64,000 bases of DNA from Tipula vernalis. Lineage: Eukaryota > Arthropoda > Insecta > Diptera > Tipulidae. A program made the position numbers and the translations under genes. Positions 24,238-36,580 of the stretch are shown in pieces (the stretch's first letter is position 1; every line of letters starts with the position of its first letter). The stretch covers positions 87,768,311 through 87,832,310 of the forward strand of contig OY282560.1 in assembly GCA_958295665.1 (NCBI GenBank). Direction: 5' to 3'. Under the pieces are notes generated by a model. That model ran no database searches. It worked only from the letters and a program-made list of their open reading frames with translations, and was not told the origin of the DNA.

Positions 24238-25514
24238 ATATTAAATACTTCATTCACTGTTTTTTGCACAATTTTAGAGGAAAAATTCTTTAATTTTATA
24301 TTTGGTTAGATAAAATCTGATGGACTGGTCTTCAAAAGTAAAAATCTCGATTTATTGGCCTAAATATAAAAAATAAGTTTTTAATTACATTGAAATTTGT
24401 TTACTAATCCGGTTAAGCAACATTTTTGGAAGTTCTTTTCTTAATTGCCACCCTTAGTATTAAAAGTTGTAAAATGGTTTTAGCGGCAAACCAAACTGCA
24501 CCCAACTTCAGAAGGAATACTGGACAAACCGTCAGAACCAGAACCCTTAGAAGCATCCACGTTCATCAAAAAAATTTCATTGAGTTATTTGAACTCAGCC
24601 ATTTCAAAGACGTAAGTTGCAGGTCATTACCGGGTAGGTCATTATTTTCCTTCTTAAGTAAAACAAAATTCCAGAACTTCTGTTTATTACATCGTTCGTC
24701 GTCTTCCATGTTAATAATGTAATTGTTGTATAGGAATCGGTTCATACTCGATAAAAGTCGTTAATAATGTCTATCGAACGATGTCTAGTTCACATCAACT
24801 AAAAACTTATTATTTAACTTATAACAGCACTACTCTTAAAGAAGTAAGAATTATAAACATTATCATAAAAAAAAATCAATTAAAACTGGGATGTGAAATA
24901 CTCTTGAAAAGCCAGCCAGATCGTCTCACTGGCCAAGAAGCACCTGTATTTGCTATAAAGACGCAAAATAAGACGGGTCAATCATTTGTATTTGCTGGAA
25001 TGAAGACATTCTATCAACAAACATCCATGTCAAGATCGGAAAGTTGAAATGGCCTAAAAATGATAAAGCCACACTTCTGAGAATCAATGGAAAAATATAC
25101 TTCGCCAATTATTAAATTTACCAAAATTAATTTTTAGTACATCTGCCATTTCATTTAGTACAATAGAAAACTAGTAGCTGATTTACATTTAATCATTTGC
25201 TCTAATTCAATAGACGGGATGCATAAAGGATGCATTTTTTATGATTTCCTTCCATTATGAAGAGGCCTACTTAAAATGTGTTGTTTTAATATTATTTAGC
25301 GCAATTCACAAATTTTTTTTTGGCGAAAAAGAATGGAAAATTCGCAAAATGAACTTGTTTATCATTTTTCGTAAAAGTTGCTCAAAAATTATCAGGTCAT
25401 AGTAACATTTTGACAGAAAAAAAAAGTTTTAGTAAGTCCGTCTCATTTTTATATATGGATAAAATATATTCGCACTTTTCTTCATGTATTTATACTTTTG
25501 GAATAACAAAATAT
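24238..25514. other. No recognised gene
   Basis: Two plus-strand frames of 98 and 88 codons (24426-24722, 24781-25047) show no known motif. The base composition is less AT-rich there than in the flanks, so an old coding remnant is possible but cannot be supported. Confidence 0.4.
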
Positions 25515-25970
25515 TGTTACGTTTTTGCCTTATCAATCAAGGTTCGTATCACTGGATTGTGAATAATACAAAATCAATTTAATTTATCACCAACGAATTT
25601 ATTTATTTCACAAAATTTATTACAACACAGTTTATCAATAAAAATTCACAAAATCACTTTATATAAATTATTCTCAAATTTTACTGATCACTTTTACTTT
25701 TTATTTTACACTAAACCACTTTTTTAAATCACTTTTTAATTCCTTTTAATCTTTACACTATCGCTTACGAAATATTACTAATCCAATTCGACTTCGTTCG
25801 CCTTTTTATATACACAAACCAAACTTCTAGAAAGCTCATGACTTTTCCAGTTAGAATAGCGTAGAAACATTACGTAACAATTTTTATCATGGGAAATTCC
25901 ATTTTAGTACAGTTAAACATTGAGCTATTAATTTAACTTCTTCTATTACATACTAGATGTCACCGTCACA
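25515..25970 (-). mobile_element. Solo LTR A (Ty3/gypsy-like)
   Basis: 456 bp. In minus-strand sense it begins TGTGACGGTGACATCTAG and ends AACGTAACA, the usual TG...CA. Flanks show a 4-bp duplication ATAT on both sides. A TATA motif (TATATAAAAAGG) lies in the U3/R region at 25801-25813. AT-rich 4-bp target duplications are typical of several insect gypsy-group elements. No internal retroviral-type genes lie next to it, so it is a solo LTR from LTR-LTR recombination. Confidence 0.85.
25801..25813 (-). promoter_or_regulatory. TATA box of LTR A
   Basis: Minus strand reads GTATATAAAAAGG, about 170 bp from the start of the LTR. It is the counterpart of the TATA motif in LTR B. Confidence 0.6.
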
Positions 25971-26096
25971 ATATAATGAAAACAACAATGACGTAGCGTT
26001 GTCAAAATAAACACAATTCTTAGTGTTGCGAGTGCCAGTACTTTTAAGTGGACGATAAAAGTACTACTGAGACTCATAAAAAAACACAGATAGTAT

Positions 26097-26570
26097 TGTG
26101 ACGTGACACCTAGCGTGTGATAGAATAAGTTAAACTAATAGCTGAATGTTTTACTGTACTAAACGGAATTTTCCAAGATAAAACAGTTCTAAATGTTTCT
26201 ACACTATTCTAACTAGAAAAGTCATGAACTTTCGAGAAGTTTGGTTTGTGTATATAAATAGGCGAGCAAGATCGAATTGGATTATTAGTATTTGGAACGC
26301 GATAGCGTAAACTTGTAAGATTATTAGTAGTATTTGGAAAGCGACAGTGTGAAGATTAAAATGTAATTAAAAAGTGTTGTAGCGCGAAATAAAAATTATA
26401 AGTGAACAGTAAAATTTGAGAATAATTGTGATTTTGTAAATTTTTATTGATAAACTGTGTTGTAATAAATTTTGTGAAATAAATAAATTCGTTGGAGATA
26501 AATTAAATTGATTTTGTATTATTCACAATCCAGAGATACGAACCTTATTTGACAAGGCAAAAACGTAACA
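26097..26570 (+). mobile_element. Solo LTR B (same family as LTR A)
   Basis: 474 bp, TGTGACGTGACACCTAG to AACGTAACA, in plus orientation. It is flanked by GTAT on both sides (26093-26096 and 26571-26574). It is longer than LTR A by a short partial duplication around ATTATTAGTATTTGGAA. AATAAATAAAT near the 3' part is a plausible polyadenylation signal. Its target duplication differs from that of LTR A, so the two are separate insertions. Confidence 0.88.
26251..26260 (+). promoter_or_regulatory. TATA box of LTR B
   Basis: TATATAAATA followed by GGCGAGCAAG, about 155 bp from the LTR start, where U3/R promoters of insect gypsy-group LTRs are expected. Confidence 0.65.
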
Positions 26571-27689
26571 GTATTTACTGAAGTAATATTATGAAAAGTT
26601 CTGTTGTCATTATTTAATCCCATGATGGCCAACAGTCCTGCCTCGAGTTTTTTGACGACGATGATCGCGAATACCACGCAAAAAACACGGTAAAGCCGCG
26701 AATCGGGAGCGAATAAAAAACGCAACTCATGTAATCCCTCCTATTTGCATCATGTTAAATGAAATACTTAAAGAAAAGTAAATTCGAACATACACATACA
26801 TTTACCAATATCATTGCCTTCCAGTAAATCTCAACTCAATCCCCATTTTGCGACCAAAATCTATGTTCTGACGAATGAAACTTTTAGCGTTTGGGAGCAA
26901 ACGTTTCGTTTCTCATGTCCAATTAAAGTGTTTTGTTATAATATCCTAAACAGTATTATAGTAAGAAGTTATGGACTAGAAATAATCCTTAAATAATTTA
27001 AAACACTCCCAATCCTCCTGTTCCACCCTCACCATGATATTACGCTGTTTAAAAATATTTTTCAGTCGATTAGCTACATTTTCGAACATAAGGTATTTTA
27101 TAATCTGTAAGTAGGTACATCAATAAATTTGAATTTAGTCATTATCGATAAACCGGTATTACCTACATGTACAAAATACGTCATGGGGAAAATTGTAACC
27201 TAATTGTAATCTAAATGATTACATTGCATAAGGATATTATCATGTATGAATATTTAATTTAACATATAGCATATATTGTGAACATGCAATATTATATATT
27301 TTCGAAACACATGATGATTTATAGATTTTTATTATGCACATAAAGGATAGTTTCCTGGTACATATGTAGATAAGAATATAAATTTATAGTTTGTCATTTA
27401 ACCATATAGTGGCAATATTATAAATATAAGATGCATACACTCATACTTGTATTTACAGATGTAGAATGTCCATTTTGTGGATATGAGTATTAAAGTGAGA
27501 AATATGGGATGAAATTATCATTTAGATGCATAAAATAGATGTTTTGTTTACATATTTTCATATGCTCATTTGATTGATGTAGGTGTTGTTTGGGTACCTA
27601 TAATATGTTGGAGGGCCGAATCTTTAATGCATAAAAGCTGAATTTCTCGAGGACCGTGCAAACAAAAGTTGTACTTAAAGATGTAGGAA
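26571..27689. other. No recognised gene
   Basis: AT-rich sequence with many ATGTA/TACAT words and no motif-bearing frame. Confidence 0.5.
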
Positions 27690-28022
27690 CAACAGGAAAT
27701 GTCGAGTCTGCTTGAGGCTCGCTAGAACGAAACGAGTGAAATTTATGTGATCATTATCGATTTTCCAATCCTTGTCACAGGGTTTCAATTAAATTAATAT
27801 CGGGCGATTGCGGTGGTCGATTTCGATAACTCTCAAACAATTATAGTGTAACCATTGTCATGTATTGTAGACCTTATGTTTTAGTTCATTATTCTGATAA
27901 GACATAAAACCGTTTTTTGCCCAATCTTTTGAACCAAAGTGTCATTCATTCCAGGTAAATTTGTCGTTAGCTTTTCGATGTACTTTGCTCCATTCATTAT
28001 TCCGAAAATTGATACGGCATGA
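27690..28022 (-). pseudogene. Tc1-like transposase C-terminal remnant
   Basis: Minus-strand pieces in order: MNGAKYIEKLTTNLPGM, then a short HDNGYTI-like segment, then PPQSPDINLIETL. The last matches the catalytic-Glu signature (SPDLNPIEN) of Tc1 transposases. Stops and frameshifts separate the pieces. It lies immediately beside LINE RT sequence on the same strand, which suggests an old insertion into that LINE. Confidence 0.6.
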
Positions 28023-28036
28023 GGCTGCAATGGTCA

Positions 28037-28600
28037 GTACAGTGATCAATCCAAATGAAGAAAATTTTGATAACAAGATTTTGTGATCAACTTTATCGAA
28101 AGCTTTCGCAAAATCCGTATATAAATAACATCGCCACTATCAACGAATTATGAACGAATTCATCAAAATTCAACAAATTCATTAAAGTTGACCTATAGAT
28201 TTGGAAAAACTGTGCTGTTCGAATGAAATCAAAAGTTCATTGAAAACAATCTTTTCAAATATTTTTTGGCGATAGTATTTAACAGTTCAATACGTCTGTA
28301 ATATCGGGAAATATACATCCACTGAGGAAGTCTGATTGTTTCAGGAATACGAAGTAAAAAATAAGGACAAGTTCCTTCCGGTCGCCAATCTTTATTTAAA
28401 TCTAATTGTTTCAGGTGCATTATCATTAAGTCGTCTTGCATGATTTGTGGTAGCACGTTTGTTTTTCTTAATGATTTAGAGTATTACCCAAATTTTTTGA
28501 GATTATTCTGATTGATTGTCTCTATAGAGCATAGATAACTATTGAAGCATGATTTAATTTCCTTTTTCACAACTGAACGTAAAGTTTTAAATAATTTTCA
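28037..28600 (-). pseudogene. LINE remnant: end of linker and N-terminal RT
   Basis: Minus-strand pieces: SCFNSYLCSIETINQNN and KTNVLPQIM (linker between endonuclease and RT), then LLNTIAK joined with IFEKIVFNELL, and YTDFAKAFDKVDHKILLSK, the first catalytic block of LINE RT. Several frameshifts. The YADD block is absent, cut off near the Tc1-like remnant. Its order and strand fit it being the downstream half of the LINE whose endonuclease lies at 33.9-34.5 kb, with the inverted satellite block between. Confidence 0.7.
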
Positions 28601-28609
28601 ATACTCTGG

Positions 28610-29690
28610 AACCGAAGTGAAGTTCTTAGCAAATAACAAAAAATGTAGTAGTGTGAGTAATCCAAATAGTATAAATTTAGGCGATTTCTGTGTCATCGAA
28701 CAAAATATTGAAGTGACTAAATTTGTTCACAAAAATTCAAAATTCCCAAGGTCAAATGATTTTTCTCGAATGTTCGTAGTATGCACTTGATGTAAAAATT
28801 ATCAAATGGTCGGTCCCTGGGGTCGGTAATATAAATAACAAGCAATATTTGCATCAAATGTTGTACGACATTCCGACGACGAAATTTGTTCAACAAAAAT
28901 TAAAAGTCCCAAGGTCAAATGATTTTTCACGAATGTTTGTGGTATTCACTTGATGTAAAAATTATCAAATGGTCGGTCCTTGGGGTCGGTCATATAAATA
29001 ACAAGCAATATTTGCATCAAATGTTGTACGACATTCCGACGACGAAATTTGTTCAACAAAAATCAAAAGTCCCAAGGTCAAATGATTTTTCACGAATGTT
29101 CGTGGTATTCACTTGATGTAAAAATTATCAAATGGTCGGTCTTTGGGGTCGGCCATATAAATAACAAGCAATATTTGCATCAAATTTTGTACGATATTCT
29201 ATCTCTATCTTTCTATTATGTCAAATGATTTTTCACGAATGTTCGTGGTAAGCACTTGATGTAAAAATTATCAAATGGTCGGTCCCTGGGGCGGCCATAT
29301 AAATAACAAGCAATATTTGCATCAAATGTTGTACGACATTCCGACGACGAAATTTGTTCAACAAAAATCAAAAGTCCCAAGGTCAAATGATTTTTCACGA
29401 ATGTTCGTGGTATGCACTTGATATAAAAATTATCAAATGGTCGGTCCCTGGGGTCGGCCATATAAATAACAAGCAATATTTGCATCAAATGTTGTACGAC
29501 ATTCCGACGACGAAATTTGTTCAACAAAAATCAAAAGTCCCAAGGTCAAATGATTTTTCACGAATGTTCGTGGTATGCACTTGATGTAAAAATTATCAAA
29601 TGGTCGGTCCCTGGGGTCGGCCATATAAATAACAAGCAATATTTGCATCAAATGTTGTACGACATTCCGACGACGATATTTGTCATAAAT
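28610..29690 (+). repeat. Left array of the 163-bp satellite
   Basis: About six units of 163 bp, each carrying GATTTTTCACGAATGTTCGT, CAAATGGTCGGTCCCTGGGG and ATTCCGACGACGAAATTTGT. One unit near 29170-29222 is damaged by a short pyrimidine-rich insertion. The first 120 bp (28610-28730) are a unique leader that recurs, diverged, at 57586-57700. Frames over it are repeat translations. Confidence 0.93.
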
Positions 29691-30640
29691 GTCCAAATTT
29701 CGCGCTTAATTTCATAATTATTATGTGACCAGTTGATATAAATGAAGAATAAATATTGTATATGGTTTAAATTGCATCTCTTGATATGCAAAATACCTAC
29801 AAACTACATAGATAATAGCTATTATTTTCCCTAAATTAATTTTTAAATTTCGAATAGTGAGGTAGACTATAATATTCTCTCGAAATCAGTTTGAATTTTC
29901 TTTTTTCTGTTATTTTGTTATTTGTGAATGCATAACAAAGAAGTACTAATATTTTGAAGAATAACAGTTTGTTTGTGTTTTAATTTTTTATTCAATTGAG
30001 TGTTTCGTGATTAAAAATTTCTTGGTATTGTAACGGAAAATAATTAAAAGTAACAAGAGCTTTGTGACTAATAAACCGCCAAAAGTTAATTGTTTAATGT
30101 TGTACGGTAACTTTAACGAAATTTACGTTGACGTTTCACCAAATTTTGGTGCATTGATTTGCTTATTCACATTAAGCTATTGTTTTAGTGATTTTTTTTT
30201 TGCAAAAACGCAATTGTTGATAATTGAATTCTTATAATATTATTTTATAGTTCATTTTAAGTGTTTTGGTCAAGAAAGGCTAACAGGCTTTTTAATTATG
30301 GTAAATAAAATGAGAAATATGGGCAATCGAAGCGAAGGTGCTTTGATGCAAGCATTAACCAGCTTAAAATTACATATATTGCAATTAAGTAAGAATAATT
30401 TAAGAATAATTCTGCAATAATGACATATGTATGTCATTATTTTAACATAAAAAATAATGCTGCAAACAGACTCGCTTTGTATAACATTAAGCTTAAATAC
30501 ATAAAAGGAAAAATCAAATTGGAAACATCAAAAGTCGATAGTCCACAAGAAATCTTTTCAGAAATAAAAATTATTTCAGAAAATAACACAAACCCTGTTT
30601 ATTCTATCTTTAATCTACCATCCTCTAACCTGCCACTTGT
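29691..30640. other. Spacer between inverted satellite arrays
   Basis: About 950 bp of unique AT-rich sequence. The only longer frames are 30298-30420 (40 codons) and 30420-30734 (104 codons, the end in satellite); neither has a known motif. A near-perfect hairpin, AATAATGACATA with its complement, sits at 30413-30440. Confidence 0.6.
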
Positions 30641-33600
30641 ACAAATTGTTGATAAGATGGTTCAAGTGCATCAAGTACATACCACGAACATTCGAGAAAA
30701 ATCATTTGGCCTTGGTACTTTTGATTTTTGTTGAACAAATTTCGTCGTCGGAATATCGTACAACATTTGATGCAAATATTGCTTGTTATTTATATGGGCG
30801 ACCCCAGGGAAAGACTATTTGATAATTTTTACATCAAGTGCATACCACGAACGTTCGAGAAAAATCATTTGACCTTGGGACTTTTGATTTTTGTTGAACA
30901 AATTTCGTCGTCGGAATGTCGTACAACATTTGATGCAAATATTGCTTGTTATTTATATGGCCGACCCCAGGGACCGACTATTTGATAATTTTTACATCAA
31001 GTGCATACTACGATCATCCGTGAAAAATCATTTGACCTTGGGACTTTTGATTTTTATTGAACAAATTTCGTCGTCGGAATGTCGTACAACATTTGATGCA
31101 AATATTGCTTGTTATTTATATGGCCGACCCCAGGGACCGATCATTTGATAATTTTTACATCAAGTGAATACTACGAACATTCGTGAAAAATCATTTGATC
31201 TTGGGACTTTTGATTTTTGTTGAACAAATTTCGTCGTCGGAATATCGTACAACATTTGATGCAAATATTGCTTGTTATTTATATGGCCGACCCCAGGGAC
31301 CGACCATTTGATAATTTTTACATCAAGTGCATACCACGAACATTCAAGAAAAATCATTTGACCTTGGGACTTTTCATTTTTGTTGCACAAATTTCGTCGT
31401 CGGAATGTCGTACAACATTTGATGCAAATATTGCTTGTTATTTATATGGCCGACCCCAGGGACCGACCATTTGATAATTTTTACATCAAGTGAATACCAC
31501 GAACATTCGTGAAAAATCATTTGACCTTGGGACTTTTGATTTTTGTTGAACAAATTTCGTCGTCGGAATATCGTACAACATTTGATGCAAATATTGCTTG
31601 TTATTTATATGACCGACCCCAGGGACCGACCATTTGATAATTTTTACATCAAGTGAATACCACGAACATTCGTGAAAAATCATTTGACCTTGGGACTTTT
31701 GATTTTTGTTGAACAAATTTCGTCGTCGGAATGTCGTACAACATTTGATGCAAATATTGCTTGTTATTTATATGGCCGACCCCAGGGACCGACCATTTGA
31801 TAATTTTTACGTTAAGTGCATACCACGAACATTCGTGAAAAAGCATTTGACTTTGGGACTTTTGATTTTTGTTGAACAAATTTCGTCGTCGGAATATCGT
31901 ACAACATTTGATGCAAATAATGCTTGTTATTTATATGGCTGACCCCAGGGACCGACCATTTGATAATTTTTACATCAAGTGAATACCACGAACATTCGTG
32001 AAAAATTATTTGACCTTGGGACTTTTGATTTTTGTTGAACAAATTTCGTCGTCGGAATGTCGTACAACATTTGATGCAAATATTGCTTGTTATTTATATG
32101 GCCGACCCCAGGGACCGCCCATTTGATAATTTTTACATCAAGTGCATACAACGAACATTCGCTAAAAATCATTTCACCTTGGGACTTTTGATTTTTGTTG
32201 AACAAAATTCGTCGTCGGAATGTCGTACAACATTTGATGCAAATATTGCTTGTTATTTATATGGCCGACCACAGGGACCGACCATTTGATAATTTCTACG
32301 TCAAGTGCATACCACCAACGTTCGTTAAAAATCATTTGACCTTGGGACTTTTGATTTTTGTTGAACAAATTTCGTCGTCGGAATATCGTACAACATTTGA
32401 TGCAAATATTGCTTGTTATTTATATGACCGACCCCAGGGACCGACCATTTGATAATTTTTACATCAAGTGCATACTTCGAATATTCGAGAAAAATCATTT
32501 GACTTTGGGACTTTTGATTTTTGTTGAACAAATTTCGTCGTCGGAATGTCGTACAGCATTTGATGCAAATATTGCTTGTTATTTATATGGCCGACCCCAG
32601 GGACCGACCATTTGACAATTTTTACATCAAGTGCATACCACGAACATTCGTGAAAAATTATTTGACCTTGGGACTTTTGATTTTTGTTGAACAAAATTCG
32701 TCGTCGGAATGTCGTACAACATTTGATGCAAATATTGCTTGTTATTTATATGGCCGACCCCAGGGACCGACCATTTGATAATTTTTACATCAAGTGCATA
32801 CCACGAACATTCGTGAAAAATCATTTGACCTTGGGACTTTTGATTTTTGTTGAACAAATTTCGTCGTCGGAATGTCGTACAACATTTGATGCAAATATTG
32901 CTTGTTATTTATATGGCCGACCCCAGGGACCGACCATTTGATAATTTTTACATCAAGTGAATACCACGAACATTCGTGAAAAATCATTTGACCTTGGGAC
33001 TTTTGATTTTTGTTGAACAAATTTCGTCGTCGGAATATCGTACAACATTTGATGCAAATATTGCTTATTATTTATATGGCCGACCCCAGGGACCGACCAT
33101 TTGATAATTTTTACATCAAGTGCATACCACGAACATTCGAGAAAAATCATTTGACCTTAGGACTTTTGATTTTTGTTGAACAAATTTCGTCGACGGAATG
33201 TCGTACAACGTTTGATGCAAATATTGCTTGTTATTTATATGGCCGACCCCAGGGACCGACCATTTGATAATTTTTACGTCAAGTGCATACCACGAACATT
33301 CGTGAAAAATCATTTGACCTTGGGACTTTTGATTTTTGTTGAACAAATTTCGTCATCGGAATGTCGTACAACATTTGATGCAAATATTGCTTGTTATTTA
33401 TATGGCCGACCCCAGGGACCGACCATTTGATAATTTTTACGTCAAGTGCATACCACGAACATTCGTGAAAAATCATTTGACTTAGGGACTTTTGATTTTT
33501 GTTGAACAAATTTCGTCGTCGGAATGTCGTACAACATTTGATGCAAATATTGCTTGTTATTTATATGGCCGACCCCAGGGACCGACCATTTGACAATTTT

Positions 33601-33778
33601 TACATCAAGTGCATACCACGAACATTCGTGAAAAATCATTTGACCTTGGGACTTTTGATTTTTGTTGAACAAATTTCGTCGTCGGAATGTCGTACAACAT
33701 TTGATGCAAATATTGCTTGATATTTATATGGCCGACCCCAGGGACCGACCATTTGATAATTTTTACATCAAGTGCGTT
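30641..33778 (-). repeat. Right array of the 163-bp satellite, inverted
   Basis: About nineteen units, reverse complement of those in the left array, at a regular 163-bp period. Units are highly similar; most differences are single bases such as ATATCG versus ATGTCG. The array lacks the leader seen at the outer end of the left array and stops at CATCAAGTGCGTTCT. Confidence 0.95.
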
Positions 33779-33899
33779 CTAAGGACAAGTCATGTTTGGT
33801 TTCTTTATTAAACAAAAATCGTCACTGAATTGGATTATAATGTTAGGTTATTTCTTTCTTATTCTACATTCAGGCGTATAATTTTTATTACCACTACAT

Positions 33900-34452
33900 A
33901 TAAATACGTATACGTATACGAGAAATTTGTTATTTTTTTTTGCTATGTTCTTCACAGGCATACTCTGGATAATTAAGTTTAAATGGAATATAATGATCAA
34001 TTATTTTGTTTAATTCATAATATTAGACAAGTTCAGCAGGTTTGACCAGTCAATTGCATGAATAACTGAGTTTAGGTGCTCATAATCTACTTTTTTCCAT
34101 AAACGAACTGGTCGATTGGAACTAGATATTTGATATTGATATGAATTTGTAATGGCGTTCGAAGATGGTCGATTTTAAACAGAACGGTGAGAGCTAAAAT
34201 ACAATTATTATTATTTCTTCTAGAATTGGATTGATTCGTATTAGTGAAATTTAGCATTTCGATAAGATTTTCGGCAGGCCAGGAAAGGGATAGGGATGAT
34301 ATGGATAAAAAATCAACAGAATTCCAAGAGATTACAGGATCACCTGCAATGGAGATCACAGAATGAGGATTGTTGTTTATGATCGAAGAAATATTGTTAA
34401 AATATCGATGATAACCGTCGGTTTTAGCATTTGATATATGTATGTGGAACAA
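33900..34452 (-). pseudogene. LINE remnant: endonuclease C-terminal half and linker
   Basis: Minus strand from 34452: DGYHRYFNNISSIINNN followed by VISIAGD, the endonuclease GDFN region with the N lost. Further on comes VDYEHLNSVIHAIDWSNLL, a typical LINE linker after the endonuclease. The endonuclease N-terminal half is missing, where the palindromic MITE now lies. Collinear with ORF1 sequence at 35.05-36.0 kb and RT sequence at 28.0-28.6 kb. Confidence 0.65.
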
Positions 34453-34541
34453 TTACATAAAATAATTACCAGTCAACGCTGCGAATACTCACACACTATC
34501 CTCTTGAATATAAATTACCCCATCAGGAATTCTGAATCCAT

Positions 34542-35035
34542 GATTTTAATATGTTCCGAAGATTGTAAGAGAATTCAATCCAGTTTCGAACTGATGAGCT
34601 TATGATTATGAAAAATCAATCTTCTCATCAGGCCGCGGCGACTGGACTGATTATACCACAATTTACATTCTATATACACAGAATGTGCTGTGCGTTAAGT
34701 ACTAGCGAATCATAATAATACAGATGAACTCTCTTAAAATTTTTCTTCTTCTGTATTAGTATGATTCGCTAGTACTTAACGCACAGCACATTCTGTATAT
34801 ATAGAATGTAAATTGTGGTGTAATCAGTCCAGTCGCCGCGGCCTGATGAGAAGATTGATTTTTTCATAATGATAAGCTCATCAGTTCGAAACTGGATTGA
34901 ATGCTCCTACAATCTTCGGAACATATTAAAATCATATAATTAAATAAATAGAATTCTGTCTATTACTAATCACCGGTAGCATATTAGAAATTACATGAAT
35001 TAATTAACATTCAACAAAAAAATAATAAAGTCTGA
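34542..35035. mobile_element. Foldback MITE family, copy 2 (palindromic)
   Basis: 34542-34738 is repeated in inverse orientation at about 34748-34940. Both arms contain the GCCGCGGC segment, TAGTACTTAACGCACAGCAC and GATTTTAATATGTTCCGAAG or its complement. The right arm continues into TCACCGGTAGCATATTAGAA and ends near CATTCAACAAAAAAATAATA. No coding capacity. It sits between ORF1 and endonuclease remnants of the minus-strand LINE. Confidence 0.85.
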
Positions 35036-35049
35036 ATCCACCTTGTTCG

Positions 35050-36010
35050 GGAACAAATTCAAGTCACGATCCCTTCTCTATGCGACATAGTCATTGTGAA
35101 CAACTCTCCATCAAAAATGTTATCATTTAGGTTCGTTTCATTTAAGCATATGATGACAAGTCAACAGATTAATGCGAAAAACATATTTGTCTTCGCAAAA
35201 GCCATTGTTGCACTGGGACCAGACAAACTTGTAATAGAGTTTGTAAATTTTTGGGTTTCTTCAAATTTTTTTAATTTAAACCAGAGAGATGATCAATAGT
35301 AAAAATGTTAGTATTTCCGTCTATGTTATCCAGTTTTAGGTCGGATGTTATTACGTTACGATTCAGCTCAACCCGTTTTTGCTTTGAATGTATCAATGAA
35401 TTTTAATTTGGTTAATACTAGTTCAACTCAATGATTTGCGGTGGAATTTGAGATGTTTGGTGTTTAATTCGCAATCTCGAAATTCTAGTAATTTTATTTT
35501 CACATCCAGAGTGAACATCTAAAAATGTCAAAAATATTTTTAAAATTGCTGATCGATTTTCATCTTGACGAATAGGCACTCCATGTAATAAAAAGTTTTT
35601 CTTACGGTTGACCTCATCAGCAGAATTAAGTTACTCACGTACTAGTTTTAATTCATCAATCAATATTTTTCAAAATAATCCACTAGGATCTTGGATGATT
35701 TTATCATTTCCTGGATGAAATTATCTTGTTGGTGCTTAAGTTTTACCAAGTCGAATGGAAATTTAGTTAATGTCAAGCAATCATTCGAAATATCAGAGGT
35801 TTCAGAGTCACTCTGGTTACCAGAAATTATAGGCTTTGAAAGATTCCCAACATTACAATAACTGCAATTCCATACTATGGATCCACTTTCGATTTTAGTA
35901 AACACATCGATTGATACACTAGGGCTGACGAAATTCGTTTTTTGCACGCAGCACATTTAACTTTAGTAAACATAATGCATCTGGCGTTGTGTTCGACTCC
36001 TGTCGGCATA
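35050..36010 (-). pseudogene. LINE ORF1 remnant with partial PHD-like finger
   Basis: Minus strand, in order with frame changes: CAACKKRISS and, in another frame, VWNCSYCNVGN (Cys pairs of a PHD-like finger); LVKLKHQQDNFIQEMIKSSK (coiled coil); NFLLHGVPIRQDENRSAIL (RRM-like start); ITSDLKLDNIDGNTNIF (C-terminal domain). The same domain order is seen in the intact ORF1 at 1796-2809, but the sequences are too different to be the same family. At least three frameshifts. Confidence 0.65.
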
Positions 36011-36061
36011 TGTTGACTTCTGTCGACGAAACTATTATCTTCAAAATATGTATTAAAAATT

Positions 36062-36580
36062 TTAAGTTTTGCTTTGTACTAAATAATAAATGTACTAAAA
36101 GTGGTAATATATTTTTTTTATTAGATATATTTTCAGAAAAAACTATTTCTGGCAATATGTATTGCTCTGCATTATTGGTTCTATTTCTTTCATTTGTCAT
36201 TTTGTGCCAGCTGGGTTGGTAGGTGTTTCCAGGGCGTTATACGTTTGGTATAAGTATTATTTAGAACTTATAATAGTTGGGCACAAAGAAAAGTATTTTT
36301 TAAATGTCAAATTTATTGATTATACTTAAAATGTAATTTTGAATTGTGTACTAAAAATAACTTGCTAAAATTACTGGTTGTGAAATGTACTAAATTTATT
36401 TACCGCCCAGAAAACCATTTTTTACTGGCGCAAAATGCCAAATGAAAGAAATGTAGAACCAATAATGCGGAACACTAAATCTATGCAATACTCCTCTGCT
36501 AAAAATATTTATCTAATTTAGATAAATAATATATTTCTACTTTAGTACATATATTATTTAGTACAAAGCAAAAATTTGTA
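36062..36580. mobile_element. Second palindromic MITE (TTTAGTACA type)
   Basis: Arms 36062-36222 and about 36415-36580 are inverted copies. Matching landmarks are TTTGCTTTGTACTAAATAAT at the outer end, then GCATTATTGGTTCTATTTCT and ATTTTGTGCCAG at the inner end. The centre of about 190 bp is unique. No open frame of note. It lies at the 5' edge of the LINE ORF1 remnant. Confidence 0.8.

Noticed and set aside
24426..25047. Two plus-strand frames as a host gene
   Set aside because: No recognisable domain, no splice structure that joins them convincingly, and repeats on both sides.
25515..26570. The two inverted LTRs as one element with inverted ends
   Set aside because: Each has its own 4-bp target duplication and TG...CA ends, so they are separate solo LTRs.
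28919..33720. Many overlapping frames of 65-103 codons on both strands
   Set aside because: They are translations of the 163-bp satellite; 163 is not a multiple of three, so frames shift every unit, and both strands are equally open.
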